Below are positions 9,891-18,917 of a DNA stretch of 64,000 nt, in pieces. Position 1 is the first letter of the stretch. Each line of letters opens with the position of its first letter. The notes beneath the pieces were generated by a model. That model saw nothing but the letters and a program-made list of their open reading frames with translations. It was not told the origin of the DNA and made no database searches. Position numbers and translations under genes: made by a program. Source of the DNA: RPQJ01 sp963793675 (GTDB lineage: Bacteria > Pseudomonadota > Gammaproteobacteria > Steroidobacterales > Steroidobacteraceae); NCBI GenBank assembly GCA_963793675.1, contig CAWCBA010000001.1, forward strand, positions 62,001 through 126,000, read 5' to 3'.

Positions 9891-10809
9891 CTACTTGCTG
9901 CACACGGCGACGTCGCCGCTCAAGGTCTTGATGCGCACGCGGGCGCTGCCGTTGCCTTCCTGGTGGCGCCATTCCTTGCCCGGGGCGTATTCGTCCGTGC
10001 GCACGGGCTTGGGTCCGAAGCAGGGGCGGATATCGCCGCTGAAGCTCGAGACGTCGTAGTCCGCGCCGGTCTTGCCGACCAGGTCGAGCCGCACGTCCCC
10101 GCTGATGCTTTCGATGTCGACGCGCGCGTCCGGCGCCAGCGAGCCCTGCAGCGTCAGGTTGCCGCTGGTCGATCGCAGGCGCGACCTGCTGGTTTCGACC
10201 GACACCCAGGGTGAAGTCGCCGCTCACGGTGCTGCCATTCACTTCACCGGCAAGCCTGGTGGCCGTGGCGTTGCCGCTGACGGTCGTGACCGACACCAGT
10301 CCCTTCTTGCCGGACCCGGAGATGGTCACGTCGCCGCTGACGGTACGGCATTCGAGGTCCTCGCCACTCGTCTCGGTGCGCATGTCCCCGCTCACCGACT
10401 GCAGCCGTTGCGTGCCGCGCACGGCCTGGACACCGATGTCGGCGCTCACGGTGTTGATCGAAACCAGCGAGCCGGCGGGTACCTTGACGATCAGGTCGGT
10501 GTCGTCGACGTTGTGGGACCGGTTGGGCAGGACCACCTTGATGCGGGTGATCTTGTCGGCCTTGGTGAATTCGAGTCGCTCCGTGCCCTTGCCGAGTTCG
10601 CCCGTGACTTCGACCTCGTTGCGGTCCCAGCCCGTCACCATGACCGACCCCGCGGTGTTCGAGATCTCGACGGTTCCGCCCGGATCCGCCTCCGTGCGCT
10701 TGTCGATGGGTGTACCCGCCAGCGCGGCCAGCGGCAGGGCCGCCACCAGCAGCGTGACGACTCGCGCAGCAGGCCGACGACGGCGGGCGTTGACAATGAC
10801 GGTACTCAT
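9891..10809 (-). CDS. exported DUF4097 beta-repeat protein (one-base frame jump)
   Basis: About 305 residues after correction. There is an N-terminal signal (basic RRRRPAARVV then LLVAALPLAALAG). The rest is a repetitive beta structure of the DUF4097 type: short strands each ending in SGD/SGN (for example QSVSGDM, TVSGDVTISG, TSGNLTLQG, SISGDVRLDL, SFSGDIRP, TLSGDVAV) recur about every 20-25 residues, as in a beta-solenoid. The frame breaks at the CCC 10205-10207; removing one base joins SGDFTL to SVETSRSRLRSTSG. The start overlaps the preceding anti-sigma-like gene as ATGA. As third gene of an ECF operon, it may be an envelope protein sensing or answering stress; this is inference. Confidence 0.75.
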
Positions 10810-11456
10810 AACTGCATCCTCTTGCCTGTCGGCGACTCTCGCGTATTCACGGGCGCGTTCTCGAGACTGCTGGTCAACTGGCTGACGTTCGCCAGCACGG
10901 CCAGCTCGTCCTGGTACGTCTTGAGCAGCAGCTCTTCGAGCAGCGGGTCGCCCGGCTGTTCGGCAAGCGCTGCATTGATCTCGTCGGCGGCACGGCGCAT
11001 TTCGCCGAGGTTGAACTCGAGCTTCGCCTGCGCGGCCGGCGGCAACGCGGCGACGCGACGGTCCAGCATCTGGGTCAGTTGACTGCGGGCCGCGACGTAT
11101 TCCGGATCGAGACGACCCGCCGGACCGAACGCGGCCGGCATGGCGACCACCGCGCCCGCCGCTGAAATTCCGTTCGCCGGGGCGACTGGCGCGGCAGACT
11201 GCTGCACCGGACGACCCCTGTCCAGCAGGCTCGCGGTGAGCAGTGACGAGCCTGCGACAAGCACCACCGCGGCCGCGGCCTGCCAGAGCCAGGCGGGACG
11301 TCGCGTCGTGGACACAGCGGCCGGCGCGCGCTCATCGATCCGTGCCGCAATGTCCGGCCACAGGTCACGACCGGGCGCCACCTCGAGCGGCAACCCGCGG
11401 AGCCGCGCGTCGAGGCGAGCTGCGGCGTCATGCGGTGTTCGTTCATCCTGCGTCAT
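10806..11456 (-). CDS. probable anti-sigma factor, single-pass membrane protein
   Basis: A 216-residue protein with no family I can name with confidence. It has a short soluble N-terminal region (1-52), one membrane segment around residues 54-78 (LWQAAAAVVLVAGSSLLTAS), and a periplasmic helical C-terminal part rich in leucine and alanine (LDPEYVAARSQLTQML, LEFNLGEMRRAADEINAAL). This N-in/C-out layout, and its place four bases after an ECF sigma gene and overlapping an exported DUF4097 gene, are typical of anti-sigma factors. No zinc-binding HxxxCxxC motif is seen. The role is inferred from context. Confidence 0.6.
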   Translation of the reverse strand: MTQDERTPHDAAARLDARLRGLPLEVAPGRDLWPDIAARIDERAPAAVSTTRRPAWLWQAAAAVVLVAGSSLLTASLLDRGRPVQQSAAPVAPANGISAAGAVVAMPAAFGPAGRLDPEYVAARSQLTQMLDRRVAALPPAAQAKLEFNLGEMRRAADEINAALAEQPGDPLLEELLLKTYQDELAVLANVSQLTSSLENAPVNTRESPTGKRMQL

Positions 11457-11460
11457 GGTT

Positions 11461-12041
11461 CTACTCCGTTTCCCCGAGCCTGGCGCTCAACAGCGCGCGG
11501 GCCCGGTGCAACTGTGCCTTGCAGGTGCCGACGGCAATGCCGAGCAGCTGCGAGGCTTCCTCGTGCGAGTGGCCGTACACGCCCACCAGCACCAGCACGT
11601 GCCGCGCTCCCGGGGCAGCCCGGCGATGGCGGACTCGATGTCGCGGCTGCTGCCCGGATCGACCGTCGAGTGGTCGGCCAGGACTTCGGCGACCTCACGC
11701 TCGATCGAATCCCCGGCGCCGAGCGACTCACCCCGGCGTCGCGCCTGCTGCAGCACCTCGTTTACCGCGATCCGGTGCAGCCACGTCCCGAAAGCGCTGC
11801 GTGTCTCGAAGCGCGGCAGGTTCCGCCACGCCTGCACGAAGGCTTCCTGCGTGCAGTCCTCGGCCGTGGCGACGTTGCCGGTCATGCGCAGGCACAACCC
11901 GTGGATGCGAGCCGCATGCCGGCGATAGAGCTGCTCGAAGGCCACGGACGAACCGTCCGCCGCGGACGTGACCAGTCGGCGCTCTTCGGCCGCCTCGCGT
12001 GCGCGCTGCAGTTCATCGACGACCTCCCCGGCGTATGCCAA
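11461..12041 (-). CDS. ECF RNA polymerase sigma factor (one-base frame jump)
   Basis: About 193 residues after correction. Region 2 is clear (FEQLYRRHAARIHGLCLRM, AEDCTQEAFVQAWRNL, FGTWLHRIAVNEVLQQARRR). Region 4 follows only if one base is restored at 11609-11611 (CCC to CCCC): this gives GLPRGARHVLVLVGVYGHSH and EEASQLLGIAVGTCKAQLHR, the helix-turn-helix that reads the -35 element. Without it the C-terminus is cysteine/arginine-rich nonsense. It starts with TTG at 12041, supported by GAGAGG 7 bases upstream. The stop is four bases before the anti-sigma-like gene. It probably controls this three-gene operon and is autoregulated, as is usual for the family. Confidence 0.85.
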
Positions 12042-12177
12042 GACCCACCTCTCGCTGCTACCCGTCGCACCGCGCGACCGGGTACGGCATCCTACACATG
12101 CCGTCTGGCGGCCCGTGTCGTGCCCCTGTGACAGATCAGATGCGACACATGGCCAAAAGGTTTACCCGGGAGACTCC

Positions 12178-12973
12178 ATGCCTGAAGCGGTCCGTATCGA
12201 AAGGAATGGCCCGGTCGGCACGGTGATCCTGCACCGTCCCGCCGTCCGTAACGCCGTCGATCCGACCACGGCTGGGGCGCTGGCCGAGGCGTTCCTGGCC
12301 CTGGACGCCGAGCCCGGAGTCCAATGCATGGTGCTGTGGGGTGCGGGCGGCACGTTCTGCGCCGGCGCCGACCTGCAGGCAGTCGCGCGCGGCTGGGATC
12401 CCGGATCGACTGCATCCTCCCACCGGCCAACCGGACGACGCCCTGGGCCCGATGGGCGTGTCACGCCTCGACCTGCAGAAACCCGTGATCGCCGCGATCG
12501 CCGGACATGCTGTCGCCGGCGGTCTCGAAATCGCGCTCTGGTGCGACCTCCGTGTCGCCGAGTCCGACGCGACTCTTGGCGTGTTCTGTCGCCGCTGGGG
12601 CGTCCCGCTGATCGACGGCGGAACCTTCCGCCTGCCACGCCTGATCGGCAGCGGTCGCGCAATGGACCTGATCCTCACCGGGCGGGGCGTGGGCGCCGAG
12701 GAAGCCCTGGCCATCGGCCTGGTGAATCGCGTGGTGCCACGCGGCGAATCACGATCCGCTGCAGAGGCGCTGGCACAGGAACTCGCGGCTTTCCCGCAGG
12801 CATGCCTGCGGGCGGATCGCGCTTCGAGTCGCGCGCAGTGGGAACTGTCGGACGAAGCCGCGCTCGCGCAGGAATTCGCACGCGGACTCGCGGTCCTGCG
12901 CAGCGGCGAATCCGCGCAGGGCGCCGCACGGTTCGTCGCAGGCGCAGGTCGCGGCGGCAAGCCCGCGACCTGA
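12178..12973 (+). CDS. enoyl-CoA hydratase/isomerase family protein (one-base frame jump)
   Basis: About 264 residues after correction. Crotonase-fold enzyme acting on acyl-CoA: RNAVDPTTAGALAEAF, the oxyanion-hole segment GGTFCAGADLQAVARG, the second oxyanion glycine region GHAVAGGLEIALWCDLRVAE, then GVPLIDGGTFRLPRLIG. The position matching a catalytic glutamate of true hydratases is not obvious (VPLIDGGT), so isomerase or hydrolase activity is possible. The frame breaks at CCC 12400-12402; removing one C gives ARGWDPDRLHPPTGQPDD. The ATG at 12178 has GGGAG about 6 bases upstream. It stands alone, divergent from the ECF operon and convergent with the M20 gene six bases away. Confidence 0.85.
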
Positions 12974-12979
12974 AGCGCG

Positions 12980-14293
12980 TCAGTTCGGCTGCGTGCCCTG
13001 CAGGTAATCGACGGCTGCGCCGAGGATCGTGCGCACCGCAACCGGCAGCGCGCCTTCATCCACGAAGAACAGCGGCGAATGATTGCTCGGCGCCGTGGCC
13101 GGGTCCTGCCCCTTCGGCGTGACGCCGACGAAGTAGAAGAACGCCGGCGCCTTCTGCCCGTAATACGCGAAATCTTCCGAACCGGTAACGAACGGCATGA
13201 CCTTGACGTCGTTGCCGCCAGCCGCGCGCCGCAGCGAGGACACGGCCCGTGCGGTCAGCGCCGGATCGTTGACTACGACGGGATTCGGATCGCCGCCCAA
13301 CTCGAACTCGGCGGTGGCGCCTGCCGCTGCTGCAGTGTCGCTCGAAATGCGCTTGATGCTCTCGATGACCTGCTCGCGCACTGCCGGGTCGAACGTGCGG
13401 AACGTGCCGACCATCTCGACCGACTCCGGGATGATGTTGTTGCGGATGCCGCCCTTGATCGCACCGACCGAGACGACGGCCGGGTATTCGGTGATGTTGA
13501 CCTGGCGGCTGACGATCGTCTGCAACGCCATCACGATCTGCGAGGCGGTGACGATCGGGTCGACGCCACCCCAGGGGCGGGAGCCGTGCGTTTGCCGGCC
13601 CTTGACCACGAGCTTGAACCGATCAGAGGCCGCCATCAGCGAGCCTTCGCGGTAGCCGATCGCGCCGGTGTTCAACGCCGACCAGAGGTGCAGGCCGAAC
13701 ACGGCATCGGGCTTGCTGCCGGCAAACAGGCCTTCGTCCAGCATCAGGCTCGCACCGCCCCGTTCACCGTCGGGGGCGCCCTCTTCCGCGGGCTGGAAGA
13801 TGAACATCACCGTGCCGGGAAGTTCGCTGCGCATGCCTGCGAGCACCTTGGCTGCCCCGAGCAGGATCGCCATGTGACCGTCGTGGCCGCACGCGTGCAT
13901 CACGCCAACTTTCTCGCCGCGGTACTCCGAGGTTGCCGTGGACTTGAACGGCACGTCCACCTGCTCGGTGACGGGCAGCGCGTCCATGTCCGAACGCAGC
14001 GCGATCGTCGGGCCGGGCTGGCCGCCCTTGAGGATGCCGACGACGCCCGTGTGCGCGATGCCCGTCTGCACCTCGATCCCCATCTTGCGCAACTGTTCGG
14101 CCACGATCTTCGACGTGCGGAATTCCCGGTTGCTGAGTTCCGGGTTCTGGTGGAAATCGCGCCGCCAGGTGATCACCTGTGGCATCACTGCGGCGGTGGC
14201 GGCGTCGAGCGAGGCGTCCGTGACGGCCGCCTGCGCCGGGGCGGCGGCAGCCGCGACCAGCAACAACGACGCGAGGAACTGGCGATGGATCAT
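12980..14293 (-). CDS. exported M20-family amidohydrolase (aminoacylase/hippurate hydrolase-like)
   Basis: A 437-residue metallo-amidohydrolase of the peptidase M20D group, which cleaves N-acyl amino acids or amino-acid conjugates. A signal peptide is obvious (MIHRQFLASLLLVAAAAAPAQA). Metal-binding motifs follow in order: ITWRRDFHQNPELS, HACGHDGH (two histidine ligands), FQPAEEGAPDG (the glutamate pair), FGLHLW, and near the end VTGSEDFAYYG. The dimerisation domain lies about 210-320 (GRQTHGSRPWGGVDPI). The ATG at 14293 begins the signal peptide; the open frame upstream is not coding-like. Export suggests it works on peptides or acyl-amino acids outside the cytosol, like the divergent gamma-glutamyltransferase next door. 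Confidence 0.9.
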   Translation of the reverse strand: MIHRQFLASLLLVAAAAAPAQAAVTDASLDAATAAVMPQVITWRRDFHQNPELSNREFRTSKIVAEQLRKMGIEVQTGIAHTGVVGILKGGQPGPTIALRSDMDALPVTEQVDVPFKSTATSEYRGEKVGVMHACGHDGHMAILLGAAKVLAGMRSELPGTVMFIFQPAEEGAPDGERGGASLMLDEGLFAGSKPDAVFGLHLWSALNTGAIGYREGSLMAASDRFKLVVKGRQTHGSRPWGGVDPIVTASQIVMALQTIVSRQVNITEYPAVVSVGAIKGGIRNNIIPESVEMVGTFRTFDPAVREQVIESIKRISSDTAAAAGATAEFELGGDPNPVVVNDPALTARAVSSLRRAAGGNDVKVMPFVTGSEDFAYYGQKAPAFFYFVGVTPKGQDPATAPSNHSPLFFVDEGALPVAVRTILGAAVDYLQGTQPN

Positions 14294-14371
14294 GTTCAAG
14301 GTGCGGCCGGGTAGCGGTGAGACGAGGCGCGGGCAGCATACTGCACGGACCGCATCGACCGGGAGAACGAG

Positions 14372-16289
14372 ATGCCTGCATTCGGCCGAGTCGATTGCGG
14401 CCCTTGCCGCACTGAGCCTGACCCTCATGAGCACCAGCGCCATTCCGCCGGCCCAGGGCCAATCGTATTCACCTGCGGTCGCCCGCTCGATCGCCAAGAC
14501 CCAGAAGCCGCCGCTGCACGGCAAGCACTGGATGGCGATCACCGGCAAGCCGCTTGGAGCAACGGCAGGTGCCATGGTGTTCCAGCGTGGTGGCAATGCC
14601 GTCGACGCGGCCTGTGCCATGATCGCCGCGACTTCCACGATGTGGGACGTGCTGCAGCTGGGGCGGCGAGACGCAGGCTTTGATCTACGACCCGCGCACG
14701 AAGAAAGTGATCGCGATCAATGGGCTGGGCATGGCGCCCACCGGAGCGACAGCGGAGTTCTACAAGGGCAAGGGATTCAAGTACCCGCCCGCCTACGGCC
14801 CGCTGGCGGCCGTCACGCCGGGCACGCCCGGCGGCATCATCCTGATGCTGCAGGAGTACGGCACGCTCTCGCTGGCCGAAGTGCTGCAGCCGGCGATCGA
14901 ACTCGCGGACGGCTACCCGATCGACGGCGAAACCGCCGAGCTGATCGAGCGCTGGAAGGACAAGCTCAAGGAATGGCCGTACTCGAAGCAGGTAATGCTG
15001 CCGCACCTCGGCTCGCCGCGCGAAGCGCCACGCGCAGGGGAAATCTTCCGCCAGCCTGATCTCGCAGCCACGCTGCGCAAGATGGTCGAAGCCGAGCAAC
15101 AGGCCCTCGCGGCCGGCAAGTCCCGCAAGGACGCGCTGCAGGCAGCCTACGACCGCTTTTACCGGGGCGACATCGCGCAGGAGTTCGTGCGCGGCGTGCA
15201 GGAACAGGGCGGCCTGATCACGCTCGACGATCTCGCGAAGTGGAAGCCCCTCGTCGAGCAGCCGCTCAGCACGACCTACCGCGGCGTCGAGGTCTACAAG
15301 CTCGACGTCTGGACGCAGGGCCCGGCGCTGCTGCAGTCGCTGAACATCCTCGAGAACTTCGACGTGCGCGCAATGGGGTACAACAGCGCGACACTACGTC
15401 CATACGCTCTACCAGGCGATGAACCTCGCCTTCGCCGATCGCGACTTTTACTACGGCGACCCGTACTTCCCGCCCGCGGAGCCCACGCGGGGACTGCTGT
15501 CGAAGGAATATGCGAAGCAGCGTGCCGCGACGATCCGCACGGATCGCAACGACGCGAAACGCGGGGCCCGGCGATCCGTACCCGTTCCAGGGCGGCAGCA
15601 ATCCGTATGCCGCCCAGCTGCAGCAGCAGCGCAAGGCCGCGCTCGACGCGCTGGACCAGGCCGAACTCACGGCCGGGCAACTGGCCGACTTCGAAGCGGG
15701 CTTCAAGAGCGGCACGACCACCGTGATGGCAGCCGATGCAAACGGTTGGCTGGTGTCGGTGACGCCGAGCGGCGGCTGGGTGCCGGCAACGATCGCTGGT
15801 CGCACCGGTATCGGACTGAGCCAGCGCATGCAGTCGTTCGTGCTCGATCCGGCGGAGAATCCCTTCAACGTGGTGACGCCGGGCAAGCGCCCGCGCGTCA
15901 CGCTCACACCGAGCCTGGCCCTCAGGAACGGCAAGCCATGGCTCGCATTCGGCGTGCAGGGCGGCGACTCGCAGGACCAGAACCTGCTGCAGTTCTTCCT
16001 CAACGTGCAGGAGTTCGGCATGACGCCACAGGAAGCCGCCGAGGCCGCCAACTTCAACAGCTACCAGATGAAGGCCTCGTTCGACCAGCACGAGTCGCAG
16101 CCAGGGCGCATCGTGCTCAACTCGTCGATGCCGCAATGGGTCACCAGGGAGCTGATAGCGCGCGGCTACAAGCCGGAGTTCGAGGCACGCACCTCGGGCC
16201 CGATCAACGCGATCATGATCGACCCGGAGAACGGCACGTTCTGGGGCGGCTCGAGCAATCACGGCGAGGACTACGGCATCGGCTGGTAG
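14372..16289 (+). CDS. ggt: gamma-glutamyltransferase, exported (four one-base frame jumps)
   Basis: About 637 residues after correction, a normal length. Ntn-hydrolase precursor: the large subunit starts with GATAGAMVFQRGGNAVDAA and HTLYQAMNLAFADRDFYYGD, and self-cleavage should occur before the threonine in SGTTTVMAADANGWLVS, leaving a small subunit that ends FWGGSSNHGEDYGIGW. It hydrolyses or transfers gamma-glutamyl groups, chiefly from glutathione, in the periplasm. Frames rejoin cleanly after removing one base at 14660-14663 (GGGG), about 15391, and about 15560. A fourth is needed near 14375-14395 to link the ATG at 14372 (good GGGAGAACGAG ribosome site) to the hydrophobic signal IAALAALSLTLMSTSA. 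All are insertions, so I treat them as sequencing errors. Confidence 0.85.
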
Positions 16290-16295
16290 CGGCTC

Positions 16296-17006
16296 GTGGC
16301 CACACGCCTGCCGCCCGTCGCGTTCCTGCAGGCGCTGCGCGTGCTGCTCGCGACGCCGCGACTCGACCCGCCACCGGGCGAATCGGGCCGTATCGGCGCA
16401 GACGACCCGGACGCGCTGCGGGTCATCGGCGTTGGCGATTCAATCATCGCCGGCACCGGAGTGCAGCAGCTGCGGGATTCGCTGACTGCCGCCTACGCTC
16501 GATTGCTGCATGCGCGCACGCAGCGTCCCGTCGAGTGGCAGGTCCGGGGCCGCAACGGCGCAACCTCCGCGTCCGTCCTGCGCGAACTGGTGCCGACGGC
16601 GCCCGAAGGTCACCTTTACCTGGTCTCGGTGGGCGTCAACGACGTGACGCGGCGCGTGACTGCGGCTGCATTCGGTCGCAATGTTGCGGGTATCCACGAA
16701 CGGCTGCGGGAAAAAGCGCCCGCGTCGGCCTTCCTGTTCGCCGGTGTGCCGCCGCTCGAACGCTTCCCCGCCCTGCCCGCGCCGCTCAACTCGCTCCTGG
16801 GCGCCCAGGCTCGCCTCCTGCAGCAGGCCGCGGCCGACGCCCTCGCGGGGCGACCGCGAACCTACTGCCACTTCTTCCCGGATTCCGTACAGCCCGGTGA
16901 TTTCGCGGGCGACGGGTTTCATCCGGCCGAATCCGCCGTGTTGGCGTGGGCCGGCGAACTGCTGGCACTGACGGCTCAGGACGAGGTGGCGAGCTGTTCG
17001 CGGTGA
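16296..17006 (+). CDS. SGNH/GDSL hydrolase
   Basis: A 236-residue serine esterase/lipase of the SGNH superfamily. The four blocks are visible: block I VIGVGDSIIAGTG with the nucleophilic serine, block II glycine in GRNGATSASVL, block III VSVGVNDVT with the oxyanion asparagine, and block V DGFHPAESA with the Asp-His pair. No clear signal peptide; the N-terminus is only mildly hydrophobic. It starts with GTG at 16296, six bases after the ggt stop, so the two are probably co-transcribed. It ends 31 bases inside the convergent ABC permease gene. The substrate (acyl ester, lysophospholipid or acetylated sugar) is unknown. Confidence 0.85.
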   Translation: MATRLPPVAFLQALRVLLATPRLDPPPGESGRIGADDPDALRVIGVGDSIIAGTGVQQLRDSLTAAYARLLHARTQRPVEWQVRGRNGATSASVLRELVPTAPEGHLYLVSVGVNDVTRRVTAAAFGRNVAGIHERLREKAPASAFLFAGVPPLERFPALPAPLNSLLGAQARLLQQAAADALAGRPRTYCHFFPDSVQPGDFAGDGFHPAESAVLAWAGELLALTAQDEVASCSR

Positions 17007-18154
17007 TAGAGCCGCGCCGCGATGAACCAGACGATGGCCGCCACCGCAAATGACGCACCGAGGCTGACAACCCAGTCGAGCGCGCGGATCTGTTCCGAAC
17101 GCAGCACGCGCAGGATCATCTGGTTCTGGCCGAGGAATGGCACCGCCAGCATCCAGAGCTGCGTCCTGACCGGCGCGACCATCAGCACCAGCGTCGGGAT
17201 CATCGGCAGGAACATCAGCAACGGCAGGTAACCCTGCGCCTCGCGGTAGCTGCGCGCGAACGCGGCCAGCGCGGTGAGCACGGTCGCGCCGAGCAGCACG
17301 ATCGGCAGGATGATCAGGAACAGTTGCACCAGACCGGCGGGCCCGAGCTCGAAGGACGCGTCCATGCCGCGCGACGGCACGATGGCGAACACCAGGCGGT
17401 ACGCGACGAGCGTGACGGCGATCGACAGCAGCGAGAACACGGCCGTTGCAAGAATCTTCGCACCGATGATCGACTCGCGCGAGACGGGTGTCGCGAGCAG
17501 TGGCTCGAGCGACTGCCGCTCGCGCTCGCCTGCGGTTGCATCGATCGCCAGCTGCATGCCACCGATGAATGCCAGCAGCAGCAGCAGGTACGGCAGAACC
17601 TGTTGCGACAGGTCGAACCGCGCCTCGGGCGTGGCCACGTCGCGCGTGCCGATCTGCAACGGGTTGGCGACCGCCGGGTGAATGCCGCGGGCGACCAGCC
17701 GCAGCGTACCGACCGTGCTGCCATAACCGTCGAGCAGGCCACCCAGTCGCGACACGGTCGCGCCGGAAGCCAGTGGACGCGAGCTGTCGAAGATCACCTC
17801 GACGCTCGCGGGCCGGCCGGCACGCCAGTCATCACCGTACTTTTCGTCGATGCGCAGGACGACGTCGTGCTCCTGCGTGCGTACGGCCGCGTCGGCATCC
17901 GTGGCGCGGGCAGCTACCTTCACGTTGTGCGATTGCAGCCACGCGACGAGGTTCGGCGCACGCTCCGCGCCGATCACCGGCAACTCCAGCGGTCCCTCGA
18001 GCTGCCGGGCCTGCTTGCGTGCGCTGAGCGCGTTGGTGCCCGCCAGCACCAGCGGAATCGCGATCGGAATCACGACGAACGCGACCAGCATCATGCGGCG
18101 GTCGCGGAACGCATCGAGCAACTCCTTGCGCAGGACGATCCACAGCGCCCTCAT
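16976..18154 (-). CDS. ABC-2 type transporter permease, NatB-like
   Basis: A 392-residue inner-membrane permease. The N-terminal helix (about 15-35, RDRRMMLVAFVVIPIAIPLV) is followed by a large extracytoplasmic domain (about 45-190), and then five or six membrane segments to the end (LPYLLLLLAFIGGMQLAID, LLSIAVTLVAYRLVFAIV, ILPIVLLGATVLTALAAF, LPLLMFLPMIPTLVLMV). The motif AGERERQSLEPLLATPVSR after the second helix is the hallmark of NatB/YhaP-type ABC-2 exporters. The start ATG overlaps the stop of the ATPase gene (ATGA). It probably forms one exporter with that ATPase; NatAB exports sodium in Bacillus, but other members export drugs or peptides, so the cargo is not assigned. Confidence 0.85.
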   Translation of the reverse strand: MRALWIVLRKELLDAFRDRRMMLVAFVVIPIAIPLVLAGTNALSARKQARQLEGPLELPVIGAERAPNLVAWLQSHNVKVAARATDADAAVRTQEHDVVLRIDEKYGDDWRAGRPASVEVIFDSSRPLASGATVSRLGGLLDGYGSTVGTLRLVARGIHPAVANPLQIGTRDVATPEARFDLSQQVLPYLLLLLAFIGGMQLAIDATAGERERQSLEPLLATPVSRESIIGAKILATAVFSLLSIAVTLVAYRLVFAIVPSRGMDASFELGPAGLVQLFLIILPIVLLGATVLTALAAFARSYREAQGYLPLLMFLPMIPTLVLMVAPVRTQLWMLAVPFLGQNQMILRVLRSEQIRALDWVVSLGASFAVAAIVWFIAARLYHREQLATSS

Positions 18155-18898
18155 GCGAACAAGCCCTCGTCCGAGCCGATCGCCCTGACGAAGGCGTCCT
18201 CGAGATTGGCGCAACCGGTCGCCTCGCGGAGTTCGTCCGCGGTGCCGTCGGCCACGACACGCCCGTGCGCAATGACGACGATCCGGTCACAGAGCCGCGC
18301 GACCTCCTGCATGATGTGGCTCGAAAGCAGGACGCAGCGGCCTTGCGCACGCTGCTCGAGCAGAAAGGTGCGCAGCGAGCGCGTGGTCATCACGTCGAGG
18401 CCGTTGGTCGGCTCGTCGAGCAGCACGTTGCGCGGAGCGTGCACCAGTGCGCGCGCGATCGCAGTCTTGGTGCGCTGCCCCTGCGAGAAACCCTCGGCAC
18501 GACGGTCGATGAAGTCGCGCATGTCGAGTGCCGCCACCAGTCGCTCGGTGCGCTCTGCGATGAGGTGATTGTCGAGGCCCTGCAGCGCGCCGAAGTACGC
18601 GATGTTCTCGCGCGCGGTCAATCGCTTGTAGATGCCACGCGCGTCCGGCAGCACGCCGAGGCGCTCGCGCACACGGGTCGGCTCGATGGCCGCATCGAGG
18701 CCGTCCACGAGCACGCGGCCCGAATCGGGCGACATCAGCGTGTAGAGCATCCGTAAGGTGGTGGTCTTGCCTGCGCCGTTGGGGCCCAGCAAACCCGGTG
18801 ATCTGCCCGTCGGCCGCATCGAAACTGACGCCATCGACGGCCTGGACCCGGCCGGCGCGGGTCTGAAAGCTCTTGCGCAGTCCTTCGACGCGAATCAT
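18151..18898 (-). CDS. ABC transporter ATP-binding protein, NatA-like (one-base frame jump)
   Basis: About 248 residues after correction. All nucleotide-binding motifs are present: Walker A GPNGAGKTT, the signature FSQGQRTKTAIARALVH, Walker B NVLLDEPTNGLD, and the switch histidine in LLSSHIMQEV. The frame breaks in the AAA at 18791-18793 (plus strand); removing one base joins DGQITG to LLGPNGAGKTT, so the start is MIRVEGLRKSF at 18898. The C-terminal part is short, as usual for ABC-2 exporter ATPases. It sits between the TAP-like hydrolase (19 bases upstream) and the permease (ATGA overlap), forming a three-gene operon. Confidence 0.9.
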
Positions 18899-18917
18899 GC
18901 GCGCACCGTCGAGCCCA

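Noticed and set aside
12115..12148. Inverted repeat GTGTCG/CGACAC upstream of the enoyl-CoA hydratase gene
   Set aside because: Only six bases per arm and 22 bases apart; expected by chance in DNA of this composition.
14372..16289. Gamma-glutamyltransferase as a pseudogene with several frameshifts
   Set aside because: Each break is a one-base insertion with full conservation on both sides, and the same pattern hits essential-looking genes such as nuoJ, so sequencing error is the better reading.
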